DNA from: Rhizomicrobium sp.
GTDB taxonomy: Bacteria > Pseudomonadota > Alphaproteobacteria > Micropepsales > Micropepsaceae
NCBI GenBank assembly: GCA_037200045.1
Contig: JBBCHM010000002.1
Location: forward strand, 1 to 64,000
Direction of reading: 5' to 3'
Length of the DNA stretch: 64,000 nt
Under the pieces are notes generated by a model, which worked only from the letters and a program-made list of their open reading frames with translations, was not told the origin of the DNA and did no database searches. Shown in pieces: positions 38,522 through 47,292 of the stretch. The position numbers and the translations under genes were made by a program. Each line of letters begins with the position of its first letter. The first letter of the stretch is position 1.

Positions 38522-39619
38522 TCAGTCATAGGCCATCTGCAGAAGCGCTTGCAGCCCGCGCACGTCGAGCGCCTCGGGATTGGTGTCGCTGGAGTAGGAA
38601 AACCCTTCCGGAACGGGCACCGCGCCGCGCGCCAGATAGGCTTCGCGAGCCGCGGTGGCGAAGCTCGCGAGGATGACATAGCGGTCGTTGTGATCGACGG
38701 TCCAGTGCGAATCGTCCGCCGGGATCATCGTCTCGTGCAGCTTCTCGCCGGGTCGGATGCCGACGATCTTCTGCGCGTGCTTGGGGCTGATCAGCCTGGC
38801 AAGATCGGTGATCGTGGTGGAGGCGATCTTCGGCACGTAGATCTCGCCGCCCCGCATCATCTCCATGCTGGAGAGCACGAAATTCACGCCCTGGCCGAGC
38901 GTGATCCAGAACCGGGTCATCCTGGGATCGGTGATCGGCAGGCTGTCGGCGCCGTCCGCGATCAGCTTGCGGAAGAACGGCACGACCGAGCCCCTGGAGC
39001 CGAAGACGTTGCCATAGCGCACGACGGAAAATTTCGTCCCATCCGCGCCGGCGAGGTTGTTCGCGGCGACGAAGATCTTGTCGGAGGCGAGCTTGGAGGC
39101 GCCGTAGAGGTTCACCGGGTTCGCCGCCTTGTCGGTGGACAGCGCGATGACCTTCTTCACGTTCCGGCGCAGGGAGGCGTAGACGATGTTTTCGGCGCCG
39201 AACACGTTGGTCCGGATGCACTCGAACGGGTTGTACTCGGCGGCCGGCACCTGCTTCAGCGCGGCGGCATGGACGATGTAGTCGACATCCCGGAAGGCAA
39301 GGTCGAGGCGGTCGCGGTCGCGGACATCGCCGATGAAATACCGGATGAAAGGATATTGCGACATCGGGAACTCGAGCTGCATGTCGGACTGCTTGAGTTC
39401 GTCGCGCGAATAGATGATCACGCGCCGGGGCTTGTAGCGCGCCACGACGGTCTTCAAGAAGTGCTTGCCGAAGGAGCCGGTGCCGCCCGTAACCAGCACG
39501 GACTTGTCGTTCAGATCGAGCCAGGGCTGGCTGAAGTCGCGAAACAGCGGTGGCGGCGCGGCGGGGGGCGGCTCGGATGCGAACTGCGTGCGCGCGAAGG
39601 CGACGGCAGGTTTGCTCAT
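38522..39619 (-). CDS. UDP-GlcNAc 4,6-dehydratase (PseB-like)
   Basis: A 365-residue extended SDR. After a proline-rich N-terminal extension of about 45 residues comes VLVTGGTGSFGKHFLKTVV, IIYSRDELKQSDM, AALKQVPAAEYNPFECIRTNV, STDKAANPVNLYGASKLASDK and RYGNVFGSRGSVVPFF. This is the pattern of inverting UDP-GlcNAc 4,6-dehydratases (PseB/FlaA1). They begin pseudaminic-acid-type or 6-deoxyhexosamine synthesis. No later pathway genes are in the window, so the end sugar is unknown. An AAGGA ribosome site precedes ATG 39619. Divergent from ugd. Confidence 0.9.
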   Translation of the reverse strand: MSKPAVAFARTQFASEPPPAAPPPLFRDFSQPWLDLNDKSVLVTGGTGSFGKHFLKTVVARYKPRRVIIYSRDELKQSDMQLEFPMSQYPFIRYFIGDVRDRDRLDLAFRDVDYIVHAAALKQVPAAEYNPFECIRTNVFGAENIVYASLRRNVKKVIALSTDKAANPVNLYGASKLASDKIFVAANNLAGADGTKFSVVRYGNVFGSRGSVVPFFRKLIADGADSLPITDPRMTRFWITLGQGVNFVLSSMEMMRGGEIYVPKIASTTITDLARLISPKHAQKIVGIRPGEKLHETMIPADDSHWTVDHNDRYVILASFATAAREAYLARGAVPVPEGFSYSSDTNPEALDVRGLQALLQMAYD

Positions 39620-39766
39620 GGGCTCGGGGTCCTTTTCGACCTTTGCAGTCTCCCCAAACGTGCTTAACAAGTGGTTCCGGAAAGCTTCGAATTGTCGTCT
39701 TATTGTCCGGGATAGGCTGTGCTAGTACTTCATTTCGGCAATTTTACGGTTAGGAAAAGGTAAACG

Positions 39767-41077
39767 ATGCGCATCGCAGTGATCGGCACGGGTTATGTGG
39801 GCCTGGTTTCCGGCGCCTGTCTGTCGGAGTTTGGCCACGAGGTCGTCTGCGTCGACAAGGTCGCGGAGAAGATCGCCGCCCTGAAGCGCGGCGAGATTCC
39901 GATCTTCGAGCCTGGGCTGGACCAAGTGGTCGAGACCAATGCCAAGGCCGGCCGGCTCAAATTCGAGACCGAGATCGGGGCTGCGGTGCGCGGCGCCGAC
40001 GCCGTGTTCATCGCGGTCGGCACCCCCAGCCGGCGCGGCGACGGCCATGCCGACCTCTCCTATGTCTATGCCGCCGCACGGGAAATCGCGGCCGCGCTCG
40101 ACGGCTATGCCGTGGTGGTGACGAAGTCGACGGTGCCGGTGGGCACCAGCCGCGAAGTCGAGAAGATCATTCGCGAGATCAATCCCAAGGCGGAATTCGA
40201 CATGGCCTCGAACCCGGAATTCCTGCGCGAAGGCGCGGCGATCGACGATTTCCGGCGGCCCGACCGCGTCGTGGTCGGCTGCGACACGGACCGCGCGCGC
40301 CAGGTGATGCGCGAGGTCTACCGCCCGCTCTACCTGAACGAGACCCCGATGCTGTTCACCAGCCGCGAGAGTTCGGAGCTCATCAAATACGCCGCCAACG
40401 CGTTCCTCGCGACCAAGATCACCTTCATCAACGAGATGGCGTCTTTGTGCGAGAAGGTCGGCGCCGATGTGCAGGACGTCGCCCGCGGCATCGGGCTGGA
40501 CGGCCGCATCGGCAACAAGTTCCTGCATGCCGGCCCCGGCTTCGGCGGTTCATGCTTCCCGAAGGATACGCTGGCCCTCTTGCAGACCGCGCAGGAAGCC
40601 GGCGCCCCGTCGCGGCTGGTCGAAGCGGTGGTCGCCGTGAACGACGCGCGCAAGCTCTCCATGGCGGAGAAGATCGAACGGGCCTTTTCCGGCGTGAGCG
40701 GCAAGACGATCGCCGTGCTGGGCCTGACCTTCAAGCCGAACACCGATGACATGCGCGACGCGCCGAGCCTCGTCATCGTTCCGTGGCTCCAGAAGGCGGG
40801 CGCCAAGATCCGCGCCTTCGATCCGCAGGGCGCGCGCGAGGCGCGTAAGCTGCTCAATATCGAATTGTGCGACGACGCGTATCATGCGCTCGACGGCGCC
40901 GACGGCGTCGCCATTCTGACCGAATGGAACGAATTCCGCGCCCTCGACATCAACCGGATGAAATCCCTGCTCAAGCGGCCGCTGATGGTCGATCTTCGCA
41001 ACATCTACAACCCCGCCCAGATGGCGGCGGCGGGCTTCACCTATGTCAGCGTCGGACGCGCCACCGTCGGTCCCTGA
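39767..41077 (+). CDS. ugd: UDP-glucose 6-dehydrogenase
   Basis: A 436-residue NAD-dependent enzyme oxidising UDP-glucose to UDP-glucuronate. The N-terminal Rossmann motif is IAVIGTGYVGLVSGACLSEFGHEVVCVDK. The catalytic Cys lies in PGFGGSCFPKDTLAL near residue 260, and FKPNTDDMRDAPSLVIVPWL is in the C-terminal domain. Length is typical. It supplies glucuronic acid for the polysaccharide; its substrate would come from galU at 52296. The last 35 bp overlap the methyltransferase-like gene. Confidence 0.97.
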   Translation: MRIAVIGTGYVGLVSGACLSEFGHEVVCVDKVAEKIAALKRGEIPIFEPGLDQVVETNAKAGRLKFETEIGAAVRGADAVFIAVGTPSRRGDGHADLSYVYAAAREIAAALDGYAVVVTKSTVPVGTSREVEKIIREINPKAEFDMASNPEFLREGAAIDDFRRPDRVVVGCDTDRARQVMREVYRPLYLNETPMLFTSRESSELIKYAANAFLATKITFINEMASLCEKVGADVQDVARGIGLDGRIGNKFLHAGPGFGGSCFPKDTLALLQTAQEAGAPSRLVEAVVAVNDARKLSMAEKIERAFSGVSGKTIAVLGLTFKPNTDDMRDAPSLVIVPWLQKAGAKIRAFDPQGAREARKLLNIELCDDAYHALDGADGVAILTEWNEFRALDINRMKSLLKRPLMVDLRNIYNPAQMAAAGFTYVSVGRATVGP

Positions 41078-41741
41078 GGCGGCCAGGGCTTTCGCGCATT
41101 CGCGGGCGTACGACCTCGCCTTCGCCGCGCCGGTGGCCGTGCTCTACGCCTTCGCGGTGGCCGGAAACGGCATACGGATCGCGCATCAGTGGCAGAACGC
41201 GGTGGATATGCCGTCCCGCTTCACGATCGCGAACGAGATCGCGACCCTGTTGTTCTTCGGCCTGCAAGCGTGCCTGTTCCTGGTCCGCCGCCTCCCGGTC
41301 GCCAAGTCCGACGGCATCTGGCCCCGCGTCGCGGCCGTACTCGGCGCGAACTTCAATCTGACACTGCTGCTGTTGCCACGCGCAACCTTGGGCGCGGCGT
41401 GGACCAGCGTTTCCTTCGCATTGACGATGGCCGGCACGATCGGCTCCATCGCCGTCCTCATCCGGCTCGGCCGTGCCTTCGCGGTATTTCCGGAAGCGCG
41501 AGATTTCGTGCGCACAGGACCGTATCGGTTCGCGCGCCACCCGCTCTATCTGGCGGAGATCGTTTCGATGCTCGGCATCATGCTGGGCTTTCGCCAGCCC
41601 TGGGCGATCCTGATCGTGCTGGCGACCGTGGCGCTGCAACTGCGCCGGATGGCTTTCGAGGAAGACATCCTGGCACAGACTTATCCGGCCTATGACGCCT
41701 ATCGGCGCCGGACGGCGCGGCTTCTCCCCGGCGTCTATTAG
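41043..41741 (+). CDS. Isoprenylcysteine methyltransferase-like membrane protein
   Basis: A 232-residue membrane protein with about five hydrophobic helices. It has the ICMT/PEMT motif ([30 protein letters not shown], then [23 protein letters not shown]). It probably uses S-adenosylmethionine at the membrane; the substrate is unknown. ATG 41043 overlaps ugd by 35 bp, implying coupled translation. It may therefore act on a membrane-linked intermediate of the polysaccharide pathway, but that is inference. Confidence 0.82.
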   Translation: MSASDAPPSVPEAARAFAHSRAYDLAFAAPVAVLYAFAVAGNGIRIAHQWQNAVDMPSRFTIANEIATLLFFGLQACLFLVRRLPVAKSDGIWPRVAAVLGANFNLTLLLLPRATLGAAWTSVSFALTMAGTIGSIAVLIRLGRAFAVFPEARDFVRTGPYRFARHPLYLAEIVSMLGIMLGFRQPWAILIVLATVALQLRRMAFEEDILAQTYPAYDAYRRRTARLLPGVY

Positions 41742-43624
41742 GTCAGGAATCCGCGCTCGCGGAGATGGGCCACGATGGCCGCGGCATGCGCCGCGGCGTC
41801 GCCCTTCACGGTCTCGATGTGCAGCTCGGCCCGTTCCGGCGCCTCATAGGGGCTGTCGATGCCGGTGAAGTTCTTGATCTCGCCGGCCCTGGCCTTCTGG
41901 TAGAGGCCCTTGGGATCGCGTTGCATGCAGACCTCGATCGGCGTGTCGACGAAGACCTCGATGAACTCGCCGGCGCCCAGGAGTTCGCGCGCCATGCGCC
42001 GCTCGGAGCGGAAGGGCGAGATGAACGACACGAGCACGATCAGGCCGGCGTCGATGAACAGCTTCGCCGCCTCGCCGACGCGGCGGATGTTCTCGACGCG
42101 GTCGGCATCGGTGAAGCCGAGATCGCGGTTGAGCCCGTGGCGGACATTGTCGCCGTCCAGCAGATAGGTGTGGCGGCCTTCGGCGAACAGCGCGCGCTCC
42201 ACGAGGTTGGCGATGGTGGACTTGCCCGAGCCCGACAGGCCGGTGAACCACAGCACGGCCGGCTTCTGGCCCTTCTGACCGGCGCGCGCCAGCTTGTCGA
42301 CATCGAGCGCCTGCCAATGGACGTTGGTGGCACGGCGCAGGCCGAAATCGATCATGCCGGCGCCGACCGTCGCGTTGGTGAAGCGGTCGATCAGGATGAA
42401 GCCGCCCATGTCGCGGTTTTCGCGATAGGGATCGACGGCGATCGGCTGCGAGGTCGAGAAATTCCCGTAGCCGACCTCGTTCAACTGCAGCGTCTTGGCG
42501 GCATGCTGGTCGAGCGTGTCGACGTCGATCTTGTGCTTGAGCGTGGTGACCGTGACGGGCACCGTCGTGGTCGCAAGCTTGAGGAGATATTGCCGGCCGG
42601 GCAGCAACTCGTCCTCCGCCATCCAGAGCAGATGGGCGGCGAACTGGTCGGTGACGTCGGGCCGCGCCACCGGGGCGCACAGCACGTCGCCGCGCGAGAT
42701 ATCGACCTCGTCGTCGAGGACCAGCGTGACCGCCGCGCCGGCCGTCGCCTCGGCCAGATCGCCGTCCAGGGTGACGATGCGCTTGACCGTGCTGGTGCGG
42801 CCCGACTTGGCGACCGCGATGGCGTCGCCGGGCGCGATGCGTCCGCTCGCCACCGTGCCGGAAAAGCCGCGGAAATCGAGATTGGGACGGTTGACCCATT
42901 GCACCGGAAAGCGGAATGGCTTGGCCGCGAGCGCGGTATCGACATCGACCGTCTCGAGATGGTCGAGCAAAGCGGGTCCGTCGTACCAGGGCGTGCTCGC
43001 GCTCTTGGCGATCACATTGTCGCCGAAGCGCGCCGAGATCGGGATCGGCACGACGGTGAAGAAGCCGAGGCGCTCGGCGAACAGCGTAAATTCGCGCACG
43101 ATGGCGTCGAACCGATCCTGCGAGAAGCCGACAAGGTCGATCTTGTTGACGGCCAGGACGATGTGGCGAATGCCGAGCAGCGAGGCGATATAGGCGTGGC
43201 GGCGGGTCTGGACCAGGACGCCCTTGCGCGCGTCGATCAGGATGATCGCGAGCTCGGAATTCGACGCGCCGGTCGCCATGTTGCGCGTGTACTGCTCGTG
43301 GCCGGGCGTGTCGGCGACGATGAATTTGCGCTTTTCAGTGGCGAAGAAGCGGTAGGCGACGTCGATCGTAATGCCCTGCTCGCGCTCGGCCTCCAGCCCG
43401 TCGACCAGAAGCGCGAAATCGATGTCGCCGCCGGTGGTGCCGTGCTTCTTCGAATCCTTTTCGAGAGTCGCCAGATGATCCTCGAACAGCAGCTTGGAAT
43501 CGTAGAGCAGCCGGCCGATCAGCGTGGATTTGCCGTCGTCGACGCTGCCGCAGGTGAGGAAGCGCAGCAACGACTTCTTTTCCTGCTGGGTAAGGAATTG
43601 CGCGAGGTCGGTCGGGGCGTTCAT
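41738..43624 (-). CDS. cysNC: Bifunctional sulfate adenylyltransferase subunit 1/adenylylsulfate kinase
   Basis: A 628-residue fusion. The CysN part is an EF-Tu-like GTPase (P loop [39 protein letters not shown]) that drives APS synthesis with CysD. The C-terminal CysC domain (P loop [31 protein letters not shown]) phosphorylates APS to PAPS. This is the NodQ-type arrangement. The start codon overlaps the cysD stop (ATGA). PAPS serves assimilation or sulfotransferases. Confidence 0.97.
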   Translation of the reverse strand: MNAPTDLAQFLTQQEKKSLLRFLTCGSVDDGKSTLIGRLLYDSKLLFEDHLATLEKDSKKHGTTGGDIDFALLVDGLEAEREQGITIDVAYRFFATEKRKFIVADTPGHEQYTRNMATGASNSELAIILIDARKGVLVQTRRHAYIASLLGIRHIVLAVNKIDLVGFSQDRFDAIVREFTLFAERLGFFTVVPIPISARFGDNVIAKSASTPWYDGPALLDHLETVDVDTALAAKPFRFPVQWVNRPNLDFRGFSGTVASGRIAPGDAIAVAKSGRTSTVKRIVTLDGDLAEATAGAAVTLVLDDEVDISRGDVLCAPVARPDVTDQFAAHLLWMAEDELLPGRQYLLKLATTTVPVTVTTLKHKIDVDTLDQHAAKTLQLNEVGYGNFSTSQPIAVDPYRENRDMGGFILIDRFTNATVGAGMIDFGLRRATNVHWQALDVDKLARAGQKGQKPAVLWFTGLSGSGKSTIANLVERALFAEGRHTYLLDGDNVRHGLNRDLGFTDADRVENIRRVGEAAKLFIDAGLIVLVSFISPFRSERRMARELLGAGEFIEVFVDTPIEVCMQRDPKGLYQKARAGEIKNFTGIDSPYEAPERAELHIETVKGDAAAHAAAIVAHLRERGFLT

Positions 43625-44538
43625 CAGAAATACCCCTCCTTCTTCTTCTTCTCCATCGAGGACTTCTCGTCGGAGTCGATCAGCCGGCCCTGGCGTTCCG
43701 AGGTGCGCGCGGTGAACATCTCGGTGACGATGCCTTCCAACGTATCGGCGTCGGAATCGATGGCGCCGGTCAGCGGGTAGCAGCCGAGCGTGCGGAACCG
43801 GACCAGACGGTCTTGCACCGTTTCGCCGGGCCTCAGCTTCATCCGATCGTCGTCGACCATGATGAGCGTTCCGTCGCGCTCCGCCACCGGGCGCTTCTTG
43901 GCGAAATACAGCGGCACGATCGGGATGTTCTCGGCAAGGATGTATTGCCAGATGTCGAGCTCGGTCCAGTTGGACAGCGGGAAGACACGGATGCTCTCAC
44001 CCTTGTTGATGCGGGTGTTGTAGACGCGCCAGAGCTCGGGACGCTGGTTCTTCGGATCCCAGGCGTGATTCGCGTTGCGGAACGAGAACACCCGTTCCTT
44101 CGCGCGCGATTTCTCCTCGTCGCGGCGCGCGCCGCCGAAGGCCGCGTCGAAGCCGTATTTGTCCAGCGCCTGCTTCAGCGCCTCGGTCTTCATCACCTGG
44201 GTGTGCAGCGCCGAGCCGGAATCGAAGGGATTGATGCCGCGCCGCACCCCGTCCTCGTTGACATGGACCAGCAGCTTGAGGCCGAGCCGCTTCACGGTCT
44301 CGTCGCGGAACTGGATCATCTCGCGGAATTTCCAGGTCGTATCGACATGGAGCAGCGGAAAGGGCGGCACGCCCGGATAGAACGCCTTCATCGCCAGATG
44401 CAGCATCACCGAGGAGTCCTTGCCGATCGAATAGAGCATCACCGGATTGGCGAACTCCGCCGCCACCTCCCGCATGATGTGGATGCTCTCGGCCTCCAGG
44501 CGCCGCAGATGGGATATAACAGGCATTTTGGTGGACAA
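43624..44538 (-). CDS. cysD: Sulfate adenylyltransferase subunit 2
   Basis: A 304-residue ATP-sulfurylase catalytic subunit of the PP-loop family. [22 protein letters not shown] is the pyrophosphate loop; [21 protein letters not shown] and [11 protein letters not shown] are family signatures. It forms APS with CysN. ATG 44538 or an internal ATG four codons later could start it. First gene of cysD-cysNC, with 63 bp to the upstream DUF2914 gene. Confidence 0.97.
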   Translation of the reverse strand: MSTKMPVISHLRRLEAESIHIMREVAAEFANPVMLYSIGKDSSVMLHLAMKAFYPGVPPFPLLHVDTTWKFREMIQFRDETVKRLGLKLLVHVNEDGVRRGINPFDSGSALHTQVMKTEALKQALDKYGFDAAFGGARRDEEKSRAKERVFSFRNANHAWDPKNQRPELWRVYNTRINKGESIRVFPLSNWTELDIWQYILAENIPIVPLYFAKKRPVAERDGTLIMVDDDRMKLRPGETVQDRLVRFRTLGCYPLTGAIDSDADTLEGIVTEMFTARTSERQGRLIDSDEKSSMEKKKKEGYF

Positions 44539-44601
44539 AAAATCGGACCCCAGAGAGTTAGTGTGAAATAGGCCCCATGGCAGGGGGATGCAAGACGGAG
44601 C

Positions 44602-45690
44602 CTAGTTCAAAATCTTCGTCTGGAGCGGCTGAGGCGGCGGCCCAAGCGCGACGGCGAACCGGATGCGGCCGATGGGCCGGTCGTCGCCGGTCGTGATGTT
44701 CACCCGCCAATCGCCCGCCTTGGGCCGGCTCTTGATCGAATAGGCCCGATAGCCGGCATCCCGGCCGCCGCGGATGACGAAGGCCACCCGGGACAGCGGC
44801 ATCCAGCGGCGCTTCTTCGGATCGAACCACTCCCAATGGTGCACGATGGTGGTCGCCAGCCGCCCCGGGGCGAAAACCGAGGCATACAGGTAGAGCTTCT
44901 CGTCCGGCCCAAGGTGCAGCATGGGGGGAGCGCCCCAGAAGGTCGTCCAGGGCTCGGGTTCCTCCACCACCTGATAGGCGTTTCCGACCTTCTTGACCGA
45001 ATGGTAGATGCCGGCATCCGCCAGCGCCAAAGGCAGCGGCGGCAGGACCTTCAGGAAATAGAACAGGTTCACCGCGGCCGTGATGGCAATCACGCCGCCG
45101 GCGACATAGGGGCGCACGGACTGCCAGCGCTCGCGCCCGAGCCAGCGCAGGACATCGGCATAGAACCAGAAGGTCAGGAGGGCCAGGACGCTGCTGGCGA
45201 TGAACGGCACCATGCCCATCATCGCGATAACGACGGGCACGAGCAGGATCGCGTAGGACAGGAGCGCGAAGAAATACAGCAGCAGCGAAAGGGCGAAGCG
45301 CGTCGTGTATTTCCTGAAGAACTCGTTGCCGACGAAGATGCCGGCCAGGACGAGAAGATAGGGCCAGGAGGCCCACAGCGAGGCGCTGCGCAGGTAGAAG
45401 ACGCAGAAGCCGCTGAGCAGGCAGCCGAGCGCGAACTGCGTGACGGCGGTCAGGATCGTGCGCGTGCGCTCCGACGGCTGGCGCTCGGGCGGCCGCGATT
45501 CGAGGCGGTGGGAGACGGCGATGGCGACGCCGGCCACCGCCAGATAGGCGAGGAAGACGATGTGCGTCGTGGCGTGGTCGATTCGGCCGAAGCTGTAGCT
45601 GTCGAAGGCATAGCCGCCGACCAGCGAGGCGGCGGAGAGATGGCGCTCATATTGATGCGCGAAGGCGATGACGGACTTCAGGGGCTGCAT
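44602..45690 (-). CDS. Multipass membrane protein with C-terminal DUF2914-like domain
   Basis: A 362-residue protein. About eight hydrophobic segments fill residues 15-240. A soluble C-terminal domain of about 110 residues (TTIVHHWEWFDPKKRRWMPLSRVAFVIRGG, then YRAYSIKSRPKAGDWRVNITTGDDRPIGRIRFAV) matches the DUF2914 pattern, an immunoglobulin-like fold. The function is unknown. On the same strand as cysD but separated by 63 bp. The domain assignment rests on pattern recognition only. Confidence 0.7.
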   Translation of the reverse strand: MQPLKSVIAFAHQYERHLSAASLVGGYAFDSYSFGRIDHATTHIVFLAYLAVAGVAIAVSHRLESRPPERQPSERTRTILTAVTQFALGCLLSGFCVFYLRSASLWASWPYLLVLAGIFVGNEFFRKYTTRFALSLLLYFFALLSYAILLVPVVIAMMGMVPFIASSVLALLTFWFYADVLRWLGRERWQSVRPYVAGGVIAITAAVNLFYFLKVLPPLPLALADAGIYHSVKKVGNAYQVVEEPEPWTTFWGAPPMLHLGPDEKLYLYASVFAPGRLATTIVHHWEWFDPKKRRWMPLSRVAFVIRGGRDAGYRAYSIKSRPKAGDWRVNITTGDDRPIGRIRFAVALGPPPQPLQTKILN

Positions 45691-45834
45691 GACACAGCAA
45701 CTAGCCTTGCGTCGCTATGATCAACGACCGGCCCAACGAACCGATCGGAGGTAGATTGCAGGCGAGCCTTCCAAATTGTCGGCGGCGAGCGGCAACGACG
45801 AGCGGATGTATTGCAGAGACAGGGACAAATGAAC

Positions 45835-45869
45835 AGGGCGCGCAACCGGCATTGCCGGCCACACGCCCT
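45835..45869 (-). terminator. Stem-loop after the YjbE-like gene
   Basis: Outer arms AGGGCG and CGCCCT (45835-45840 with 45864-45869) enclose an inner GC-rich hairpin (CCGGC and GCCGG arms). It lies 22 bp after the stop at 45891 on the minus strand. The T stretch that follows is weak, so termination is possible but not certain. Confidence 0.35.
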
Positions 45870-45890
45870 GGTAACAAGACCCGTCTAAGA

Positions 45891-46145
45891 TCAAAGGTGG
45901 GTCGAAGTTGTCGTACCGCTGGATGTGCCGTTGCCATTGCCACTTGCGACAAGGCCGACGCCAAGGGCGACGAAGCCGACGCCGGCAACCCACACCCAGA
46001 TAGGAGCACGAAGGGCAGCTTCCTTGACACCCGCAGCCTTACCCGGCGCGAGCGAGGGATGGTCTGCGCTTGCGGCAAACGCACCGAGCGAACTGGAAAC
46101 GAAAAGAGCTGTTGCCAGTACCAGAGTGCTCAGCTTCTGCGACAT
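45891..46145 (-). CDS. YjbE/GfcA-like small secreted protein
   Basis: An 84-residue protein with a signal peptide (MSQKLSTLVLATALFVSSSLGAFA), a short polar stretch, one hydrophobic glycine-rich segment (APIWVWVAGVGFVALGVGLVASGNGNG) and a Ser/Thr-rich C terminus (TSSGTTTSTHL). This layout and the Gly/Asn/Thr-rich tail match YjbE and GfcA, the first genes of the E. coli yjb and group-4 capsule operons. A GGAGG ribosome site precedes ATG 46145. YjbH and YjbF homologues occur 10 kb away (56418-59559), supporting the assignment. The role in polysaccharide secretion is unknown. Confidence 0.6.
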   Translation of the reverse strand: MSQKLSTLVLATALFVSSSLGAFAASADHPSLAPGKAAGVKEAALRAPIWVWVAGVGFVALGVGLVASGNGNGTSSGTTTSTHL

Positions 46146-46231
46146 GAACCGTCCTCCACGAAAAGATGAGAAATGGATACCGTGACCCCGGATGTGAGTC
46201 AATCAAATCAACGCATTAAACGCCGGTTTGG

Positions 46232-46251
46232 CTGTTGCGGCAGTGCAACAG
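46232..46251. promoter_or_regulatory. Palindrome upstream of the YjbE-like gene
   Basis: CTGTTGC and GCAACAG, a perfect 7-bp inverted repeat with a 6-bp spacer, sit about 87 bp before the ATG in a 169-bp leader between galE and the YjbE-like gene. It could be a regulator site or an RNA hairpin. I did not see a second copy at the other polysaccharide promoters. Confidence 0.35.
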
Positions 46252-46314
46252 ACGCCGAATTTCCGCAGGCAGTCTGGGTAATTTGGAACGATTTTCGCGG
46301 AGCGGCAAGACAGG

Positions 46315-47292
46315 TCAATTGTTTAGCCGCCGCTCCCAAGCGAGCGCCGACCGGACGATCTCCTCGATATCGTCATGACGCGGCACCCAGCCCAAGGCGC
46401 TTCGAATACGGGTCGGATCGGCGATCAGCGTGGGCGGGTCGCCGGCGCGGCGGGGACCCTCCCGCACCGGCAACGGCTTGCCGATGACGCCTTCCACCGC
46501 GGCGACGACTTCGCGCACGCTCCGGCCGCGGCCATAGCCGCAATTGTACGACGTCGAGGGCGCGCCACCCTTGAGGGACTCCAGTGCCAGGATGTGGGCG
46601 TTGGCGAGATCGGTGACATGGATGTAATCGCGCACGCCGGTACCATCGGGCGTCGGATAATCGGTCCCGAAGACATCGAGATGGGGAATACGGCCGAGCG
46701 CCACCATGCAGGCGCGCTTGATCAGATGGGTGGGCACGCGCGACATCTGCCCGGTCCGGCCCGCGGGATCGGCGCCGCAGACGTTGAAATAGCGCAGCAC
46801 GATGTGACGCAGACCGGTGGCGCGCGAGACATCGTCGAGCATCCATTCCGTCATCAGCTTGGAGCGCGCATAGGGGCTGATCGGCGCCTTGCGCTCGTCT
46901 TCCGCGAGCGGCTGCGCCGCATCCTCCGCGAAGACCGTTGCGGTCGACGAGAAGATGAAGTGTTTCACGCCCCCGGTAACGCTGGCTTCGAGCAGGTCGC
47001 GCGACGCAACGACGTTGTTCTTGTAATACCAGAGCGGCTCGGCAACCGATTCCGGCACGATGATCGAACCGGCAAAGTGTATGACCGAGTCGACCTTGTG
47101 GGTGGAGATCACGTCGCGCACCAGCGCCTGGTCGCCGGCCTCGCCCTGGACGAAAGTCGCGCCATCGCCGACATGGCTGCGCAGGCCGGTCGAGAGATTG
47201 TCGAGAACCACGACGTCGTTGCCGCGCTCCAGGAGCGCGAAGACGGTATGGCTGCCAATATAACCGGCGCCGCCGGTGACGAGAACGCTCAC
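46315..47292 (-). CDS. galE: UDP-glucose 4-epimerase
   Basis: A 325-residue SDR epimerase interconverting UDP-glucose and UDP-galactose. VLVTGGAGYIGSHTVFALLERG binds NAD. The catalytic Ser (FSSTATVFAE) and Tyr-Lys (SPYARSKLMTEW) are present, as is GTDYPTPDGTGVRDYIHVTDLANAH. The start overlaps the manC-type gene's stop by 4 bp, so both are in one operon. Confidence 0.96.
   Translation of the reverse strand: MSVLVTGGAGYIGSHTVFALLERGNDVVVLDNLSTGLRSHVGDGATFVQGEAGDQALVRDVISTHKVDSVIHFAGSIIVPESVAEPLWYYKNNVVASRDLLEASVTGGVKHFIFSSTATVFAEDAAQPLAEDERKAPISPYARSKLMTEWMLDDVSRATGLRHIVLRYFNVCGADPAGRTGQMSRVPTHLIKRACMVALGRIPHLDVFGTDYPTPDGTGVRDYIHVTDLANAHILALESLKGGAPSTSYNCGYGRGRSVREVVAAVEGVIGKPLPVREGPRRAGDPPTLIADPTRIRSALGWVPRHDDIEEIVRSALAWERRLNN

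Noticed and set aside
41765..43780. 671-codon plus-strand frame
   Set aside because: Antisense to cysNC; low-complexity shadow composition.
44539..44601. Sulfur-responsive riboswitch or leader before cysD
   Set aside because: Only 63 bp are available and no conserved fold was seen.
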